Source: Shuttleworthella satelles DSM 14600 (GTDB lineage: Bacteria > Bacillota > Clostridia > Lachnospirales > Lachnospiraceae). From it: a DNA stretch of 64,000 bases. The first letter of the stretch is position 1; each line of letters starts with the position of its first letter. Location of the stretch: the NCBI RefSeq assembly GCF_000160115.1, contig NZ_GG665867.1, forward strand, positions 486,053-550,052, given 5' to 3'. Under the pieces are notes generated by a model that searched no databases, had not been told where the DNA came from, and worked only from the letters and a program-made list of their open reading frames with translations. The position numbers and the translations under genes are program-made. Shown here one piece after another: positions 26,590 through 35,009 of the stretch.

Positions 26590-27897
26590 CTACTTCACGT
26601 AGCCCATGAGTCCGGGAAGGAAGAGGGAAAGCTGTGGAATGTAGGTGACCAGCATGAGGACGCCTGCGATGACGACAAAGTAGGGCCAGAGGAAGCGGAA
26701 GACGCTCTCGATCTTGGTCCGCCCCACTTTGACGCCGACGAAGAGGGTTGTGCCGACGGGCGGGGTGATCGTGCCGATGCAGAGGTTGAAGATCATGAAG
26801 ATACCGAAGTGGATGGGGCTGACGCCAAGGGTCTTCACAATGGGAAGGAAGATGGGTGTGAAGATCAGGCAGGCCGGAGTCATATCCATGAAGGTGCCGA
26901 CAATCAGAAGAACGATGTTGATGATCAGAAGGATCACGTACTTGTTGCCTGTTAAGGCCAGCAGGCCGGCGGATACCGCGGAGGGGATACCGGTGAAGGC
27001 CATGACCCAGGACATGATGGAGGATGTGGCGATCAGGAAGATGATGATGCCGGTCATCTCAGCGGAGTCCAGAAGAATCTTTGGGATATCCTTGACCTTG
27101 ATGGTGCGGTAGATGAAGGAGAGAACCAGGCTGTAGACGACTGCGACGACAGAACCCTCGGTCGCGGTGAAGATTCCGGCTATGATTCCGCCGATGACGA
27201 TAATGATCAAAAGAAGAGAGGGGATGGCCTGGAACAGGATCTTACCGGCCTCTCTGGCGGAGAAATGCTGGCGGTTGCGGTAACCGAGCTTTCTTGCGGT
27301 GAAGTAGATCAGAACCATGCAGGCGAGACCCCAGAGAATGCCGGGGATGTAGCCGGCCATAAAGAGGGCCGCCACAGAAGTTCCTCCGGACACCAGAGAG
27401 TAGGTGATCATGACATTGGAGGGGGGAATCAGAAGGCCGGTGGGAGCGGTCGCGATGTTGGCCGCGGCGGAGAAGTTGGGGTCGTAGCCCTCCTCCTTCT
27501 CGATGGGGCCGATGATGGAGCCCATGGCGGAGGCAGCGGCTGTGCCGGAACCGGAGATGGCTCCGAAGAGCATGTTGGCGACGACATTGGTCTGAGCCAG
27601 AGCGCCTGGGGTACGGCCGGTAATCAGCTTGGCCAAATTGATCAGGCGGACGGCAATTCCTCCCTTATTCATAATGTTTCCGGCCAGAATGAAGAAGGGA
27701 ATGGCCAGAAGCGAGAAGGTGGAAATGCCGGAAAAAATTCGCTGGGCTCCGGTGACGACGGTGGCGTCAGCATTTAAGACGGGCAGAATTGCCGCGATGG
27801 AAGAGATTCCGAGGGCGACGGCGATGGGGACGCCGGCGATCAAGAGGATGGCCAGGGTGATCAGGATGATCAGGCCGCATACAATTGCAATGTTCAT
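26590..27897 (-). CDS. TRAP transporter large permease (DctM family)
   Basis: A 435-residue inner-membrane protein with about 11-12 hydrophobic segments, the translocating subunit of a TRAP (sodium-driven, binding-protein-dependent) importer. It starts MNIAIVCGLIILITLAILLI and contains the family stretches NIMNKGGIAVRLINLAKLI, GAISGSGTAAASAMGSI and DMTPACLIFTPIFLPIVKT. It is the last gene of a dctP-dctQ-dctM operon, one base after the small permease. Divergence from uxaC makes galacturonate or a related uronate the likely cargo. Confidence 0.92.
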   Translation of the reverse strand: MNIAIVCGLIILITLAILLIAGVPIAVALGISSIAAILPVLNADATVVTGAQRIFSGISTFSLLAIPFFILAGNIMNKGGIAVRLINLAKLITGRTPGALAQTNVVANMLFGAISGSGTAAASAMGSIIGPIEKEEGYDPNFSAAANIATAPTGLLIPPSNVMITYSLVSGGTSVAALFMAGYIPGILWGLACMVLIYFTARKLGYRNRQHFSAREAGKILFQAIPSLLLIIIVIGGIIAGIFTATEGSVVAVVYSLVLSFIYRTIKVKDIPKILLDSAEMTGIIIFLIATSSIMSWVMAFTGIPSAVSAGLLALTGNKYVILLIINIVLLIVGTFMDMTPACLIFTPIFLPIVKTLGVSPIHFGIFMIFNLCIGTITPPVGTTLFVGVKVGRTKIESVFRFLWPYFVVIAGVLMLVTYIPQLSLFLPGLMGYVK

Positions 27898-27898
27898 A

Positions 27899-28411
27899 TT
27901 ATGCCTCCTGTCCTTCTGCTGATGCAGAGGCGTCGATAGAGCCGGTCAGCAGATCGATGATATTTAAGATGCCGTAGATGACGATCAGGGTACCGGTAAT
28001 GGGCACCACACAGTAGACATAGGCCATGGGAACGCCTAAAGAAGCGGTAGACTGAGTCATCGTCAGACGGGTGATGGAAATGCCACCGTAGAACAGGACG
28101 ATGGCGGCGAAGGCGGTGATGAGAAGCTCGATCACAGATTCCAGAGCGACTCTGGCTTTGCCGGTGACCTTGTCGGCCAGAAAGGCCATGCGCATGTGAT
28201 CTCTCTTGCCGAAGACATAGGCGGAGATCAACAGGGCCATCCAGGTGAAGGAGTAGGTCAAGAGCTCCTCAGAGACCGTAGACGGGCGGTTGAAGAAATA
28301 GCGGGTGACAATCTGGTAGGTTCCGACGACGACCATCAGGGCGAAGAGGAAGATGCAGACTGCGGCTAAGACCTTGTCAATGATGTGACGAATCTGATGC
28401 AGGATTTTCAT
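27899..28411 (-). CDS. TRAP transporter small permease (DctQ family)
   Basis: A 170-residue protein with four hydrophobic segments (VLAAVCIFLFALMVVVGTYQ first). It has the DctQ landmarks RPSTVSEELLTYSFTWMALL, KRDHMRMAFL and a C-terminal segment YCVVPITGTLIVIYGILNII. Its start overlaps the dctP stop by 4 bp. It pairs with the large permease to form the membrane part of the TRAP importer. Confidence 0.9.
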   Translation of the reverse strand: MKILHQIRHIIDKVLAAVCIFLFALMVVVGTYQIVTRYFFNRPSTVSEELLTYSFTWMALLISAYVFGKRDHMRMAFLADKVTGKARVALESVIELLITAFAAIVLFYGGISITRLTMTQSTASLGVPMAYVYCVVPITGTLIVIYGILNIIDLLTGSIDASASAEGQEA

Positions 28412-29457
28412 GATTTGGAGCCCTCCTTGCTAACCTTTTGATTGATCTCCTGGATGTGGTTGTAGAGATCGACGATCTTGGGATTTTTCTCAAGCATAGA
28501 CTTCTGCAGAGGGGCGACGGCTTCCTGGAAGGGGGTCAGATCCACATCTGAGAAATGAACGCCCATGTCGTTCTGCGCGGTTGCCTTGGCGGAGGCGACC
28601 TGGTCATCCCAGGCGCTGTTCTCCACCTGAGTGGAGAGGGCGGCGGCCTCCTTGAAGATCTGATATTCCTCCGGGGACAGACTCTTTAAGAACTTGACGT
28701 TGCCGATCAGCATGTCGGGGATCATCTGGTGTTTGGTGTAGGAGTAGTACTTGGCCACCTCGCCGTGCTTGTTGTTGGTCAGGGCCAGCTCATTGTTCTC
28801 GGCCCCGTTGATGACGCCCTGCTGGATGGCGGTGTAGACCTCCCCGAAGCTCATGGGAGAAGCGGCCGCTCCAAAGGCGTTGCACATGGCGATGGAGGCG
28901 GGGGACTGCTGCACACGGATTTTTAAGCCCTTGAGATCCTCGGGACTGTTGATGGGCTTGGTGGCGTAGAAGCTTCTGGTTCCGGCATTGTACCAGGTGA
29001 CGACGCGGAAGCCGGCTTCATCGGTGGAGTTGTAGACCTTTTCCATATAGTCCGTGTCGTTCATGGTCTGTATGTAGGCCTTCTCTGAGGTGAAGAGATA
29101 GGGCATGGAGAAGATCTGATAGACGGGGGAGAAGTTCTCCAGATTGGCTGTCCCGGCGACGGTGAAGTCGATGGCTCCGGTCTGGGTCAGCTCAATGGCC
29201 TTCTGGGCGGAGCCTAGGAGCTCATTGGGGAAGATCTGTACTTCGTACTTGTCCCCCAGACGCTCTTCAATATACTTCTTAAATGCCAGAAGTCCCAGGT
29301 GCTCCGGGTGTGTTTCAGATTGGGCGTGCGAGATGCGGATGATTCTTTTCCCTCCAGTCAGACTGGATCCGCTCTTGCCGGAACCGCAGGCTCCCAGGGG
29401 GAGAACCATGCAGGCGGTCAGAGCCAGGGCAAGGAATCTCTTAATGGATTTTTTCAT
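28408..29457 (-). CDS. TRAP transporter solute-binding lipoprotein (DctP family)
   Basis: A 349-residue binding protein. Lipoprotein signal MKKSIKRFLALALTACMVLP with lipobox P-L-G-A-C; then the DctP fold beginning IIRISHAQSETHPEHLGLLA. The family's ligand-binding segment is seen as GLKIRVQQSPASIAMCNAFG, followed by ASPMSFGEVYTAIQQGVING, whose Arg normally binds the substrate carboxylate. This fits an acid sugar. It is the first gene of the operon, with a strong promoter and operator upstream at 29479-29530. Divergent from uxaC. Confidence 0.9.
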   Translation of the reverse strand: MKKSIKRFLALALTACMVLPLGACGSGKSGSSLTGGKRIIRISHAQSETHPEHLGLLAFKKYIEERLGDKYEVQIFPNELLGSAQKAIELTQTGAIDFTVAGTANLENFSPVYQIFSMPYLFTSEKAYIQTMNDTDYMEKVYNSTDEAGFRVVTWYNAGTRSFYATKPINSPEDLKGLKIRVQQSPASIAMCNAFGAAASPMSFGEVYTAIQQGVINGAENNELALTNNKHGEVAKYYSYTKHQMIPDMLIGNVKFLKSLSPEEYQIFKEAAALSTQVENSAWDDQVASAKATAQNDMGVHFSDVDLTPFQEAVAPLQKSMLEKNPKIVDLYNHIQEINQKVSKEGSKS

Positions 29458-29478
29458 ATGGTCTTGTTACCTCCCGTA

Positions 29479-29530
29479 AATGTAAGCGATTACATTAACT
29501 GAATATAGGGTTCCATTCTTTTGAAGTCAA
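29479..29530 (-). promoter_or_regulatory. Promoter and LacI-type operator of the TRAP operon
   Basis: On the minus strand TTGACT (29530-29525), a 17-bp spacer and TATATT (29507-29502) form a near-consensus promoter. Just downstream is the near-palindrome AATGTAAGCGATTACATT (29479-29496), placed where a bound repressor would block initiation. A similar site lies at 29885-29902. The 29531-29847 interval contains no recognisable gene. Confidence 0.7.
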
Positions 29531-29847
29531 TGAGAAATGAGCGTATGCAAAGAGATTTGTGCAAGCTGCAAGAAAAACGAACTGGGAATTTGTACAGTCT
29601 TCCGAAAATGGATCTGTGGGAGAGGGTCAAGAGCGAAAATCAGAGAGGAAAATGCCTGTAAAAGCTCTTGCAGAAAAGGAGAAAAAACATTTCCGCCGGG
29701 AAGACGGATGGAGAGAAAATGCAGTATTTACGGGGCTTTTACGGATAGGACATATCCTTAAAAAGGGAAAAGAGAAGGGGATGTAAAAGGAAGAGAGAAA
29801 GAAAAAAGAAGAGCAAATGGCTGCTGAAAGGAGAAGAAATTGAGGGC

Positions 29848-29902
29848 TTGACAGATGAAAATAGCTGGGCTAATTTGGGAGTGTAATGTAAGTGCTTTCA
29901 TT
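29848..29902 (+). promoter_or_regulatory. Promoter and LacI-type operator of uxaC
   Basis: TTGACA (29848-29853), a 17-bp spacer and TAATTT (29871-29876) precede the near-palindrome AATGTAAGTGCTTTCATT at 29885-29902. The start codon follows at 29920. The operator shares AATG-AA and TT-CATT ends with the one at 29479-29496, which implies one regulator for both directions. Confidence 0.7.
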
Positions 29903-29919
29903 AAGAAAGAAGGTATTGT

Positions 29920-31359
29920 ATGGGTCAGTTTTTGAATGAGAACTTTATGCTTTACAACGAGACAGGAAGACGTCTCTTCCATACCTATGCGGAGCAGCTG
30001 CCGATCATCGACTATCACTGTCATATCTCCCCACAGGAGATCTATGAGGATCGCCGCTTCGACAATATATCCCAGATTTGGCTGGGAGGGCGCAATCCCG
30101 ACGGGACCTATTTCGGGGATCACTATAAGTGGAGAGTCATGCGGTCGAACGGGACACCGGAGGATCTGGTGACCGGAGAGGCGGATCCTCTGACCAAGTT
30201 TAAGGCATTTGCGAAGGCTTTGGAGATGGCTATCGGCAATCCCATGTATCACTGGTGCAATCTGGAATTGAAGAAGTACTTCGGTGTCACGGAGCCTCTG
30301 ACGGAGGAGAATGCCGAGAAAATCTACAATCACTGCAATGATATGCTGCGGCATGACCCGAAGATGACAGTCCGCGGCCTGATCGAGCAGTCCAATGTCC
30401 GCTTCGTCGGGACGACAGACGACCCTGTCGACGATCTCAAGTGGCATGAGAAGATTGCGGCGGATCCGGGCGTTTCCTTCCAGGTATGCCCATCCTTCCG
30501 CCCGGACAAGGCTATCAATATTCACCGCGAGGGATTCGCCGACTACATGAAGCAGCTGGCTCAGGCGGTGGGCAAAAAGTCCCTGGATACGATGGAGGAT
30601 GTTCTTGACGCCTTAGATCGGCGGGTTTCCTTCTTCAAGGGGCACGGATGCCGTGCGACGGATCACGGACTTGACTACGTCATGTATCGTCCCTGCTCGA
30701 TGGAGGAGGCAAACAGGGTCTATCAGAAGGCTCTGAAGGGGGAGAGCCTGAGTGATGAGGAGAGGGAGGAGTACCAGACCACTCTTCTGACCCATCTGGC
30801 CAGAACCTATCACAGGGAGGGGATGGTAATGGAGATCCACTACTCCTGCCTGCGCAATACCAATGCCCGCATGTTTGCCGCAGAGGGACCGGACACCGGA
30901 TTTGATACGATCGCGCAGAATGACTGTATTCCGGCGCTGGCTTCCCTTTTGAGCGATCTGGACGAGACAAATGAACTGCCCAGAACCATCCTCTTCTCCC
31001 TGGATGCCGCTGACTTCGACCGCATCGGAGCTATGCTGGGCTGTTTCCAGTCTGAGGAGATTCCCTCCAAGATACAGATGGGGGCTGCCTGGTGGTTCCA
31101 GGATACGCGCGATGGGATGGAGAAGCAGATGAAGTCTCTGGGGAACCTTGGACTTTTAGGCAATTTCGTCGGCATGCTGACCGACTCCAGATCTTTCCTC
31201 TCTTATACAAGGCATGACTACTTCCGCCGGATCGCCTGCAATCTGATCGGAGAGTGGGTAGAGAAGGGAGAGTATCCCGCCATCGAGTCCTCCCTGAAGA
31301 AGATTGTGGAGGGGATCAGCTACTACAATGCCGAGCGCTATTTCGGGATTCATGAATAA
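29920..31359 (+). CDS. uxaC: Glucuronate/galacturonate isomerase
   Basis: A 479-residue uronate isomerase of the amidohydrolase-fold UxaC family. It converts D-galacturonate to D-tagaturonate (and D-glucuronate to D-fructuronate) in the cytoplasm. The N-terminal metal-site motif I-D-Y-H-C-H-I-S-P lies near residues 29-37, followed by WLGGRNPDGTYFGDHYKWRV. Conserved blocks VGTTDDPVDDL and QMGAAWWFQDTRDGM are intact, and the length is normal. AAGAAGG precedes the ATG. It is the first gene of uxaC-uxaB-uxaA with an operator-covered promoter. Confidence 0.95.
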   Translation: MGQFLNENFMLYNETGRRLFHTYAEQLPIIDYHCHISPQEIYEDRRFDNISQIWLGGRNPDGTYFGDHYKWRVMRSNGTPEDLVTGEADPLTKFKAFAKALEMAIGNPMYHWCNLELKKYFGVTEPLTEENAEKIYNHCNDMLRHDPKMTVRGLIEQSNVRFVGTTDDPVDDLKWHEKIAADPGVSFQVCPSFRPDKAINIHREGFADYMKQLAQAVGKKSLDTMEDVLDALDRRVSFFKGHGCRATDHGLDYVMYRPCSMEEANRVYQKALKGESLSDEEREEYQTTLLTHLARTYHREGMVMEIHYSCLRNTNARMFAAEGPDTGFDTIAQNDCIPALASLLSDLDETNELPRTILFSLDAADFDRIGAMLGCFQSEEIPSKIQMGAAWWFQDTRDGMEKQMKSLGNLGLLGNFVGMLTDSRSFLSYTRHDYFRRIACNLIGEWVEKGEYPAIESSLKKIVEGISYYNAERYFGIHE

Positions 31360-31444
31360 AGGAAGGAAAAGGGGATATTTTATTTTCGCAAAAACAAAAA
31401 TTCAGTAAAAAGGGATATTCAGAAAAATCAGGAGAGGTGCACAA

Positions 31445-32941
31445 GTGAGTCTACTTAATTATCGGGTATTGGAAAAGAGCAACTACCAGGGGTATATCCT
31501 GAAGCCGGGAGCTCCGGTCAAGGTTCTTCAGTTCGGCGAGGGGAATTTCCTGCGGGCTTTCGTGGACTACTGGTTTGACATGGCCAATGAGAAGGCGGGC
31601 TACAATGGCAAGGTGGCCGTGGTTCAGCCTATTGCCCAGGGACTGACTCAGCAGATCAACCAGCAGGAGGGGCTCTACACTCTCTATCTGCGGGGCTCTG
31701 AGAAGGGGCAGAAGGTGGACCGAAAGCGGGTGATCTCCGCCATTGACGCCTGCTATAATCCATACAATGTCGAGGACTGGCTCAAGGTCAAGGTGATTGC
31801 CTGCTCGGATGACCTGGAATACATCGCGTCCAATACGACGGAGGCCGGGATCGCGTACGACCCCCAGGCAAGCCTGGATCAGGCGCCGCCTGCCTCCTTC
31901 CCGGCCAAGCTGACCGCCCTGCTCTACGAGCGCTACAAGGCGGGAAAGAAGGGGCTGACCATCCTCTCCTGCGAGTTGATCGACAACAATGGAAGAGAGC
32001 TTGAGAAGATCGTTCAAAAGCACATTGAGGACTGGCATCTCGAGACGGGATTCGCCAGATGGATCGAGAAGGAGAACCTCTTCTGCTCAACCCTGGTAGA
32101 CCGGATTGTCCCGGGGCGCATTCGCGATCAGAGAGAAGTCGACGAATTAAACCAAATCAACGGCTATGAAGATCAGCTGTTAGACGTAGGAGAAGTGTTC
32201 GGCGTCTGGTATATTGAGGGACCCGCGGAACTTGAGGATCGTCTGCCATTTAAGAGAGCGGGACTCAATGTCCACGTGGTCGAGCAGGTTGCCCCCTATA
32301 AGAAACGCAAGGTGCGCATCTTAAATGGCGCCCACACGGGTTTTGTTCTGGGAGCCTATCTGGCCGGGGAGAATATCGTCCGCGACTGTATGGAGGACGA
32401 GGTTATCCACGGATTCATGAACAAGATTCTCTATGATGAGGTCATTCCCATCCTGCCTCTGGACCGGGAGGACTGCGAGAATTTCGCGGCGGCAGTGACA
32501 GACCGCTTCAACAATCCCTTTGTCGATCATCAGCTTTTGTCCATCTCCTTGAACTCCACGTCCAAGTGGAAGGCCAGAGACCTGCCCTCACTCCTGGAAT
32601 ATCAGGAGAAATTTGGCAAGCTGCCGCAGGCTCTTTGCATGGGCTTCGCCGCCTATATCGCCTTCTTCAGCAATGACTTGAAGGAGAGGACCGCGGACGC
32701 GATCCTGGCCCGTCGCCCGGCAGGAGATGACTATCAGATCCAGGATGATGACTGGGTTTTGGACTTCTACTGGGAGCACAGGAAGGATGACGCGGCGACA
32801 CTGACCGCGGCTGCCCTTGGAAATGAGAAGATGTGGGATCAGAATCTGAACGCTGTTCCGGGTCTGACAGAGCAGGTCAGCCGCGATTTGGAGCTGATCC
32901 GGGAGCAGGGGGCAAGGGAAGCCTATGCCTCAGTGCTTTGA
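31445..32941 (+). CDS. uxaB: Tagaturonate reductase (altronate oxidoreductase)
   Basis: A 498-residue NAD-dependent enzyme of the polyol-specific long-chain dehydrogenase family that reduces D-tagaturonate to D-altronate. N-terminal Rossmann part V-L-Q-F-G-E-G-N-F-L-R-A-F-V-D, and the family active-site region LFCSTLVDRIVPGRI and RKVRILNGAHTGF with catalytic Lys/Asn/His. The start is GTG 31445 after AGGAGAGG. The presence of uxaB and uxaA rather than uxuB and uxuA indicates the galacturonate branch. A 34-bp tandem repeat fills the gap to uxaA. Confidence 0.9.
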   Translation: MSLLNYRVLEKSNYQGYILKPGAPVKVLQFGEGNFLRAFVDYWFDMANEKAGYNGKVAVVQPIAQGLTQQINQQEGLYTLYLRGSEKGQKVDRKRVISAIDACYNPYNVEDWLKVKVIACSDDLEYIASNTTEAGIAYDPQASLDQAPPASFPAKLTALLYERYKAGKKGLTILSCELIDNNGRELEKIVQKHIEDWHLETGFARWIEKENLFCSTLVDRIVPGRIRDQREVDELNQINGYEDQLLDVGEVFGVWYIEGPAELEDRLPFKRAGLNVHVVEQVAPYKKRKVRILNGAHTGFVLGAYLAGENIVRDCMEDEVIHGFMNKILYDEVIPILPLDREDCENFAAAVTDRFNNPFVDHQLLSISLNSTSKWKARDLPSLLEYQEKFGKLPQALCMGFAAYIAFFSNDLKERTADAILARRPAGDDYQIQDDDWVLDFYWEHRKDDAATLTAAALGNEKMWDQNLNAVPGLTEQVSRDLELIREQGAREAYASVL

Positions 32942-33015
32942 GCTCCGAAGGGAGATAGAACTGTCCTGAATAATACCTGATCGGGTTAGAAAAGCGCCAT
33001 CCGCGGCAAGGGCAG

Positions 33016-33253
33016 GTGCGTCCCTGAAATACGACGGCGGTGCGGTCAAGCGCGTCCTTGGAATACAACGGCGGTGCGGTCAGGCGCATCCTTGAAATAC
33101 GACGGCGGTGCGGTCAAGCACGTCCTTGGAATACGACGGCGGTGTGGTCAGGCGCGTCCCTGAAACATGATGGCGGTGCGGCCAAGCGCATTCTTGAAAC
33201 GTGATGGAGGTGCTGGCAAGTGCGCCCTTGAAAGACGATGGAGGCGCAGGGAG
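33016..33253 (+). repeat. Seven tandem copies of a 34-bp repeat between uxaB and uxaA
   Basis: The unit begins GCGCGTCCTTGGAATACGAC and ends GGCGGTGCGGTCAA. Copies start at 33016, 33050, 33084, 33118, 33152, 33186 and 33220, the last two more diverged. The period is exactly 34 throughout, not a multiple of three, and no spacers separate the copies, so it is neither a coding repeat nor a CRISPR array. The last copy ends 14 bp before the uxaA start and merges with its ribosome-site region. Confidence 0.9.
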
Positions 33254-33267
33254 CGAGAGGTAGAACA

Positions 33268-34872
33268 ATGCGATATATTCATATTCACCCCAGAGACAAT
33301 GTCCTGGTAGCTCTTGAGGACTTAAAAGAGGGAGAGCAGATCAATCTGTCTGAAATTGACCTGTCTCAAATGGACCAGGGACAGATGGCGGGGAAGGCGG
33401 ATGCCGTCTCAAATCCGGGTCAGGGAAATGCATATTCAAATCAGCCGGATACAGCCAGGGATGTCTCGATAAGAGCCGGATCGCTCACCCTCCTTGAGGA
33501 TGTAAAGAGAGGACACAAGGTTGCTCTGACAGACATCCCTGCCGGGGGCCGGGTGATCAAGTACGGCAACCCAATCGCCATTGCCAAAGAGGAGATCAGG
33601 GCCGGCGCCTGGGTGCATACCCACAATGCCAGGACGGCTCTGACCGAGACAGCGGACTATCACTATGATCACCAGGTCTTTCCTCTGCCCGAGCTGCCTG
33701 AGCGCACCTTCGAGGGCTATCGCCGGGCGGACGGAAGAGTGGCCATCCGCAATGAGATCTGGATCCTGCCCGTCGTCGGCTGTGTCAATGATATTGCAGG
33801 AGGCCTGGCAAGGGAGAATCAGGATCTGGTCCAGGGAAATATCGAGGGCATGTATTCCTTTGCCCATCCCTATGGATGCTCACAGTTGGGCGGAGATCTG
33901 GACGCTACCAGACGCCTGCTGACGTCATTGGTCCGCCATCCCAATGCGGCGGGGGTTCTCTGTGTCTTCTTAGGCTGTGAGAATTTGACCCGGGAACTCT
34001 TCTTAGAAGCTTTAGGAGATTATAATCCCGATCGGGTTAAATTTCTGGTCTGCCAGGATGTGGAGGACGAGTACGAGGAGGGGCGGAAGCTCCTAAAGGA
34101 ACTGGCCTCCTATGCCGATCGCTTTAAACGGGAGCCGATTCCTGCCTCAGAGCTGGTGGTCGGACTCAAGTGCGGGGGGTCCGACGGCCTCTCCGGAATC
34201 ACAGCGAATCCGACGGTGGGACGTCTCTCTGACCGCCTGATTGCCCTGGGAGGGTCGACGGTTCTGACGGAGGTCCCGGAGATGTTCGGGGCAGAGAATA
34301 TTCTCTTCGCGAGGTGCAAGGATCAGGCGACCTTTGACAAGGCCGTCGCCATGGTCAACCGATTCAAGAAGTACTTCGTGGATCACGGACAGACTGTCTA
34401 CGAGAATCCCAGTCCGGGCAACAAGGCGGGAGGGATCACAACACTGGAGGACAAGTCCTGCGGCTGCGTTCAGAAGGGCGGTTCGGCCCAGATCGTGGAT
34501 GTCTTAGATTATGCCTGCCCGGTCAGCAAGAAGGGACTGAATATCCTCTATGGGCCGGGCAATGATCTAGTCTCTTCGACAGACCTCGCGGCCAGCGGAG
34601 CCCATATGATTCTCTTCACCACAGGGCGGGGCACCCCGTTCGGGGCGCCGGTACCCACTGCCAAGATCGCGACCAACAGCCCGCTGGCCGCCCGGAAGAA
34701 GAACTGGATTGACTTTAACGCGGGCACCGTGGCGGATGGACTTGAGACACTGGACCAGGCCGGCGACAGGCTCTTGGACTTTGTCCTCGCTGTGGCTTCC
34801 GGCCAGAGAACCCAGGCTGAGAAGAGCGGCTGCAGGGATATCGCCATCTTCAAGGACGGGGTGACGCTGTGA
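33268..34872 (+). CDS. uxaA: Altronate dehydratase
   Basis: A 534-residue UxaA-family dehydratase that converts D-altronate to 2-keto-3-deoxy-D-gluconate. The N-terminal SAF domain starts MRYIHIHPRDNVLVALEDLK and continues RGHKVALTDIPAGGRVIKYG. The main domain contains NEIWILPVVGCVN, HPYGCSQLG, ELVVGLKCGGSDGLSGITAN and SCGCVQKGG. ATG 33268 is chosen over ATG 33238 because GAGAGG lies just upstream and homology starts there. Odd: about 40 hydrophilic residues (33337-33480) are inserted in the SAF domain relative to the E. coli layout. The next enzymes, KdgK and KdgA, are not in the window. Confidence 0.93.
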   Translation: MRYIHIHPRDNVLVALEDLKEGEQINLSEIDLSQMDQGQMAGKADAVSNPGQGNAYSNQPDTARDVSIRAGSLTLLEDVKRGHKVALTDIPAGGRVIKYGNPIAIAKEEIRAGAWVHTHNARTALTETADYHYDHQVFPLPELPERTFEGYRRADGRVAIRNEIWILPVVGCVNDIAGGLARENQDLVQGNIEGMYSFAHPYGCSQLGGDLDATRRLLTSLVRHPNAAGVLCVFLGCENLTRELFLEALGDYNPDRVKFLVCQDVEDEYEEGRKLLKELASYADRFKREPIPASELVVGLKCGGSDGLSGITANPTVGRLSDRLIALGGSTVLTEVPEMFGAENILFARCKDQATFDKAVAMVNRFKKYFVDHGQTVYENPSPGNKAGGITTLEDKSCGCVQKGGSAQIVDVLDYACPVSKKGLNILYGPGNDLVSSTDLAASGAHMILFTTGRGTPFGAPVPTAKIATNSPLAARKKNWIDFNAGTVADGLETLDQAGDRLLDFVLAVASGQRTQAEKSGCRDIAIFKDGVTL

Positions 34873-34946
34873 ATCGGTATTCGCAGATTTGAACCGGGGT
34901 GTTTACCAATTTAAAGGCATAGGGAAAAATTGAGTTTAAATTAAGA

Positions 34947-34983
34947 GGGAAGGCACTGGTGCTCTGGGACCGATGCCTTCCCC
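34947..34983. terminator. Hairpin between convergent uxaA and ATPase genes
   Basis: GGGAAGGCA...GGT pairs with ACC...TGCCTTCCC with a two-base internal mismatch and a loop of about 9 nt. It lies 75 bp after the uxaA stop and 27 bp beyond the stop of the minus-strand ATPase gene, so it could serve both transcripts. Confidence 0.55.
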
Positions 34984-35009
34984 TGTCTGTCTTAAGCCTT
35001 TTGGCTCAT

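Noticed and set aside
29537-29786. Small overlapping plus-strand frames between dctP and uxaC
   Set aside because: Purine-rich low-complexity sequence with no ribosome sites; better explained as the long divergent regulatory region.
33016-33253. CRISPR array
   Set aside because: The 34-bp copies are directly adjacent with no unique spacers, and no cas genes are nearby. It is a plain tandem repeat.
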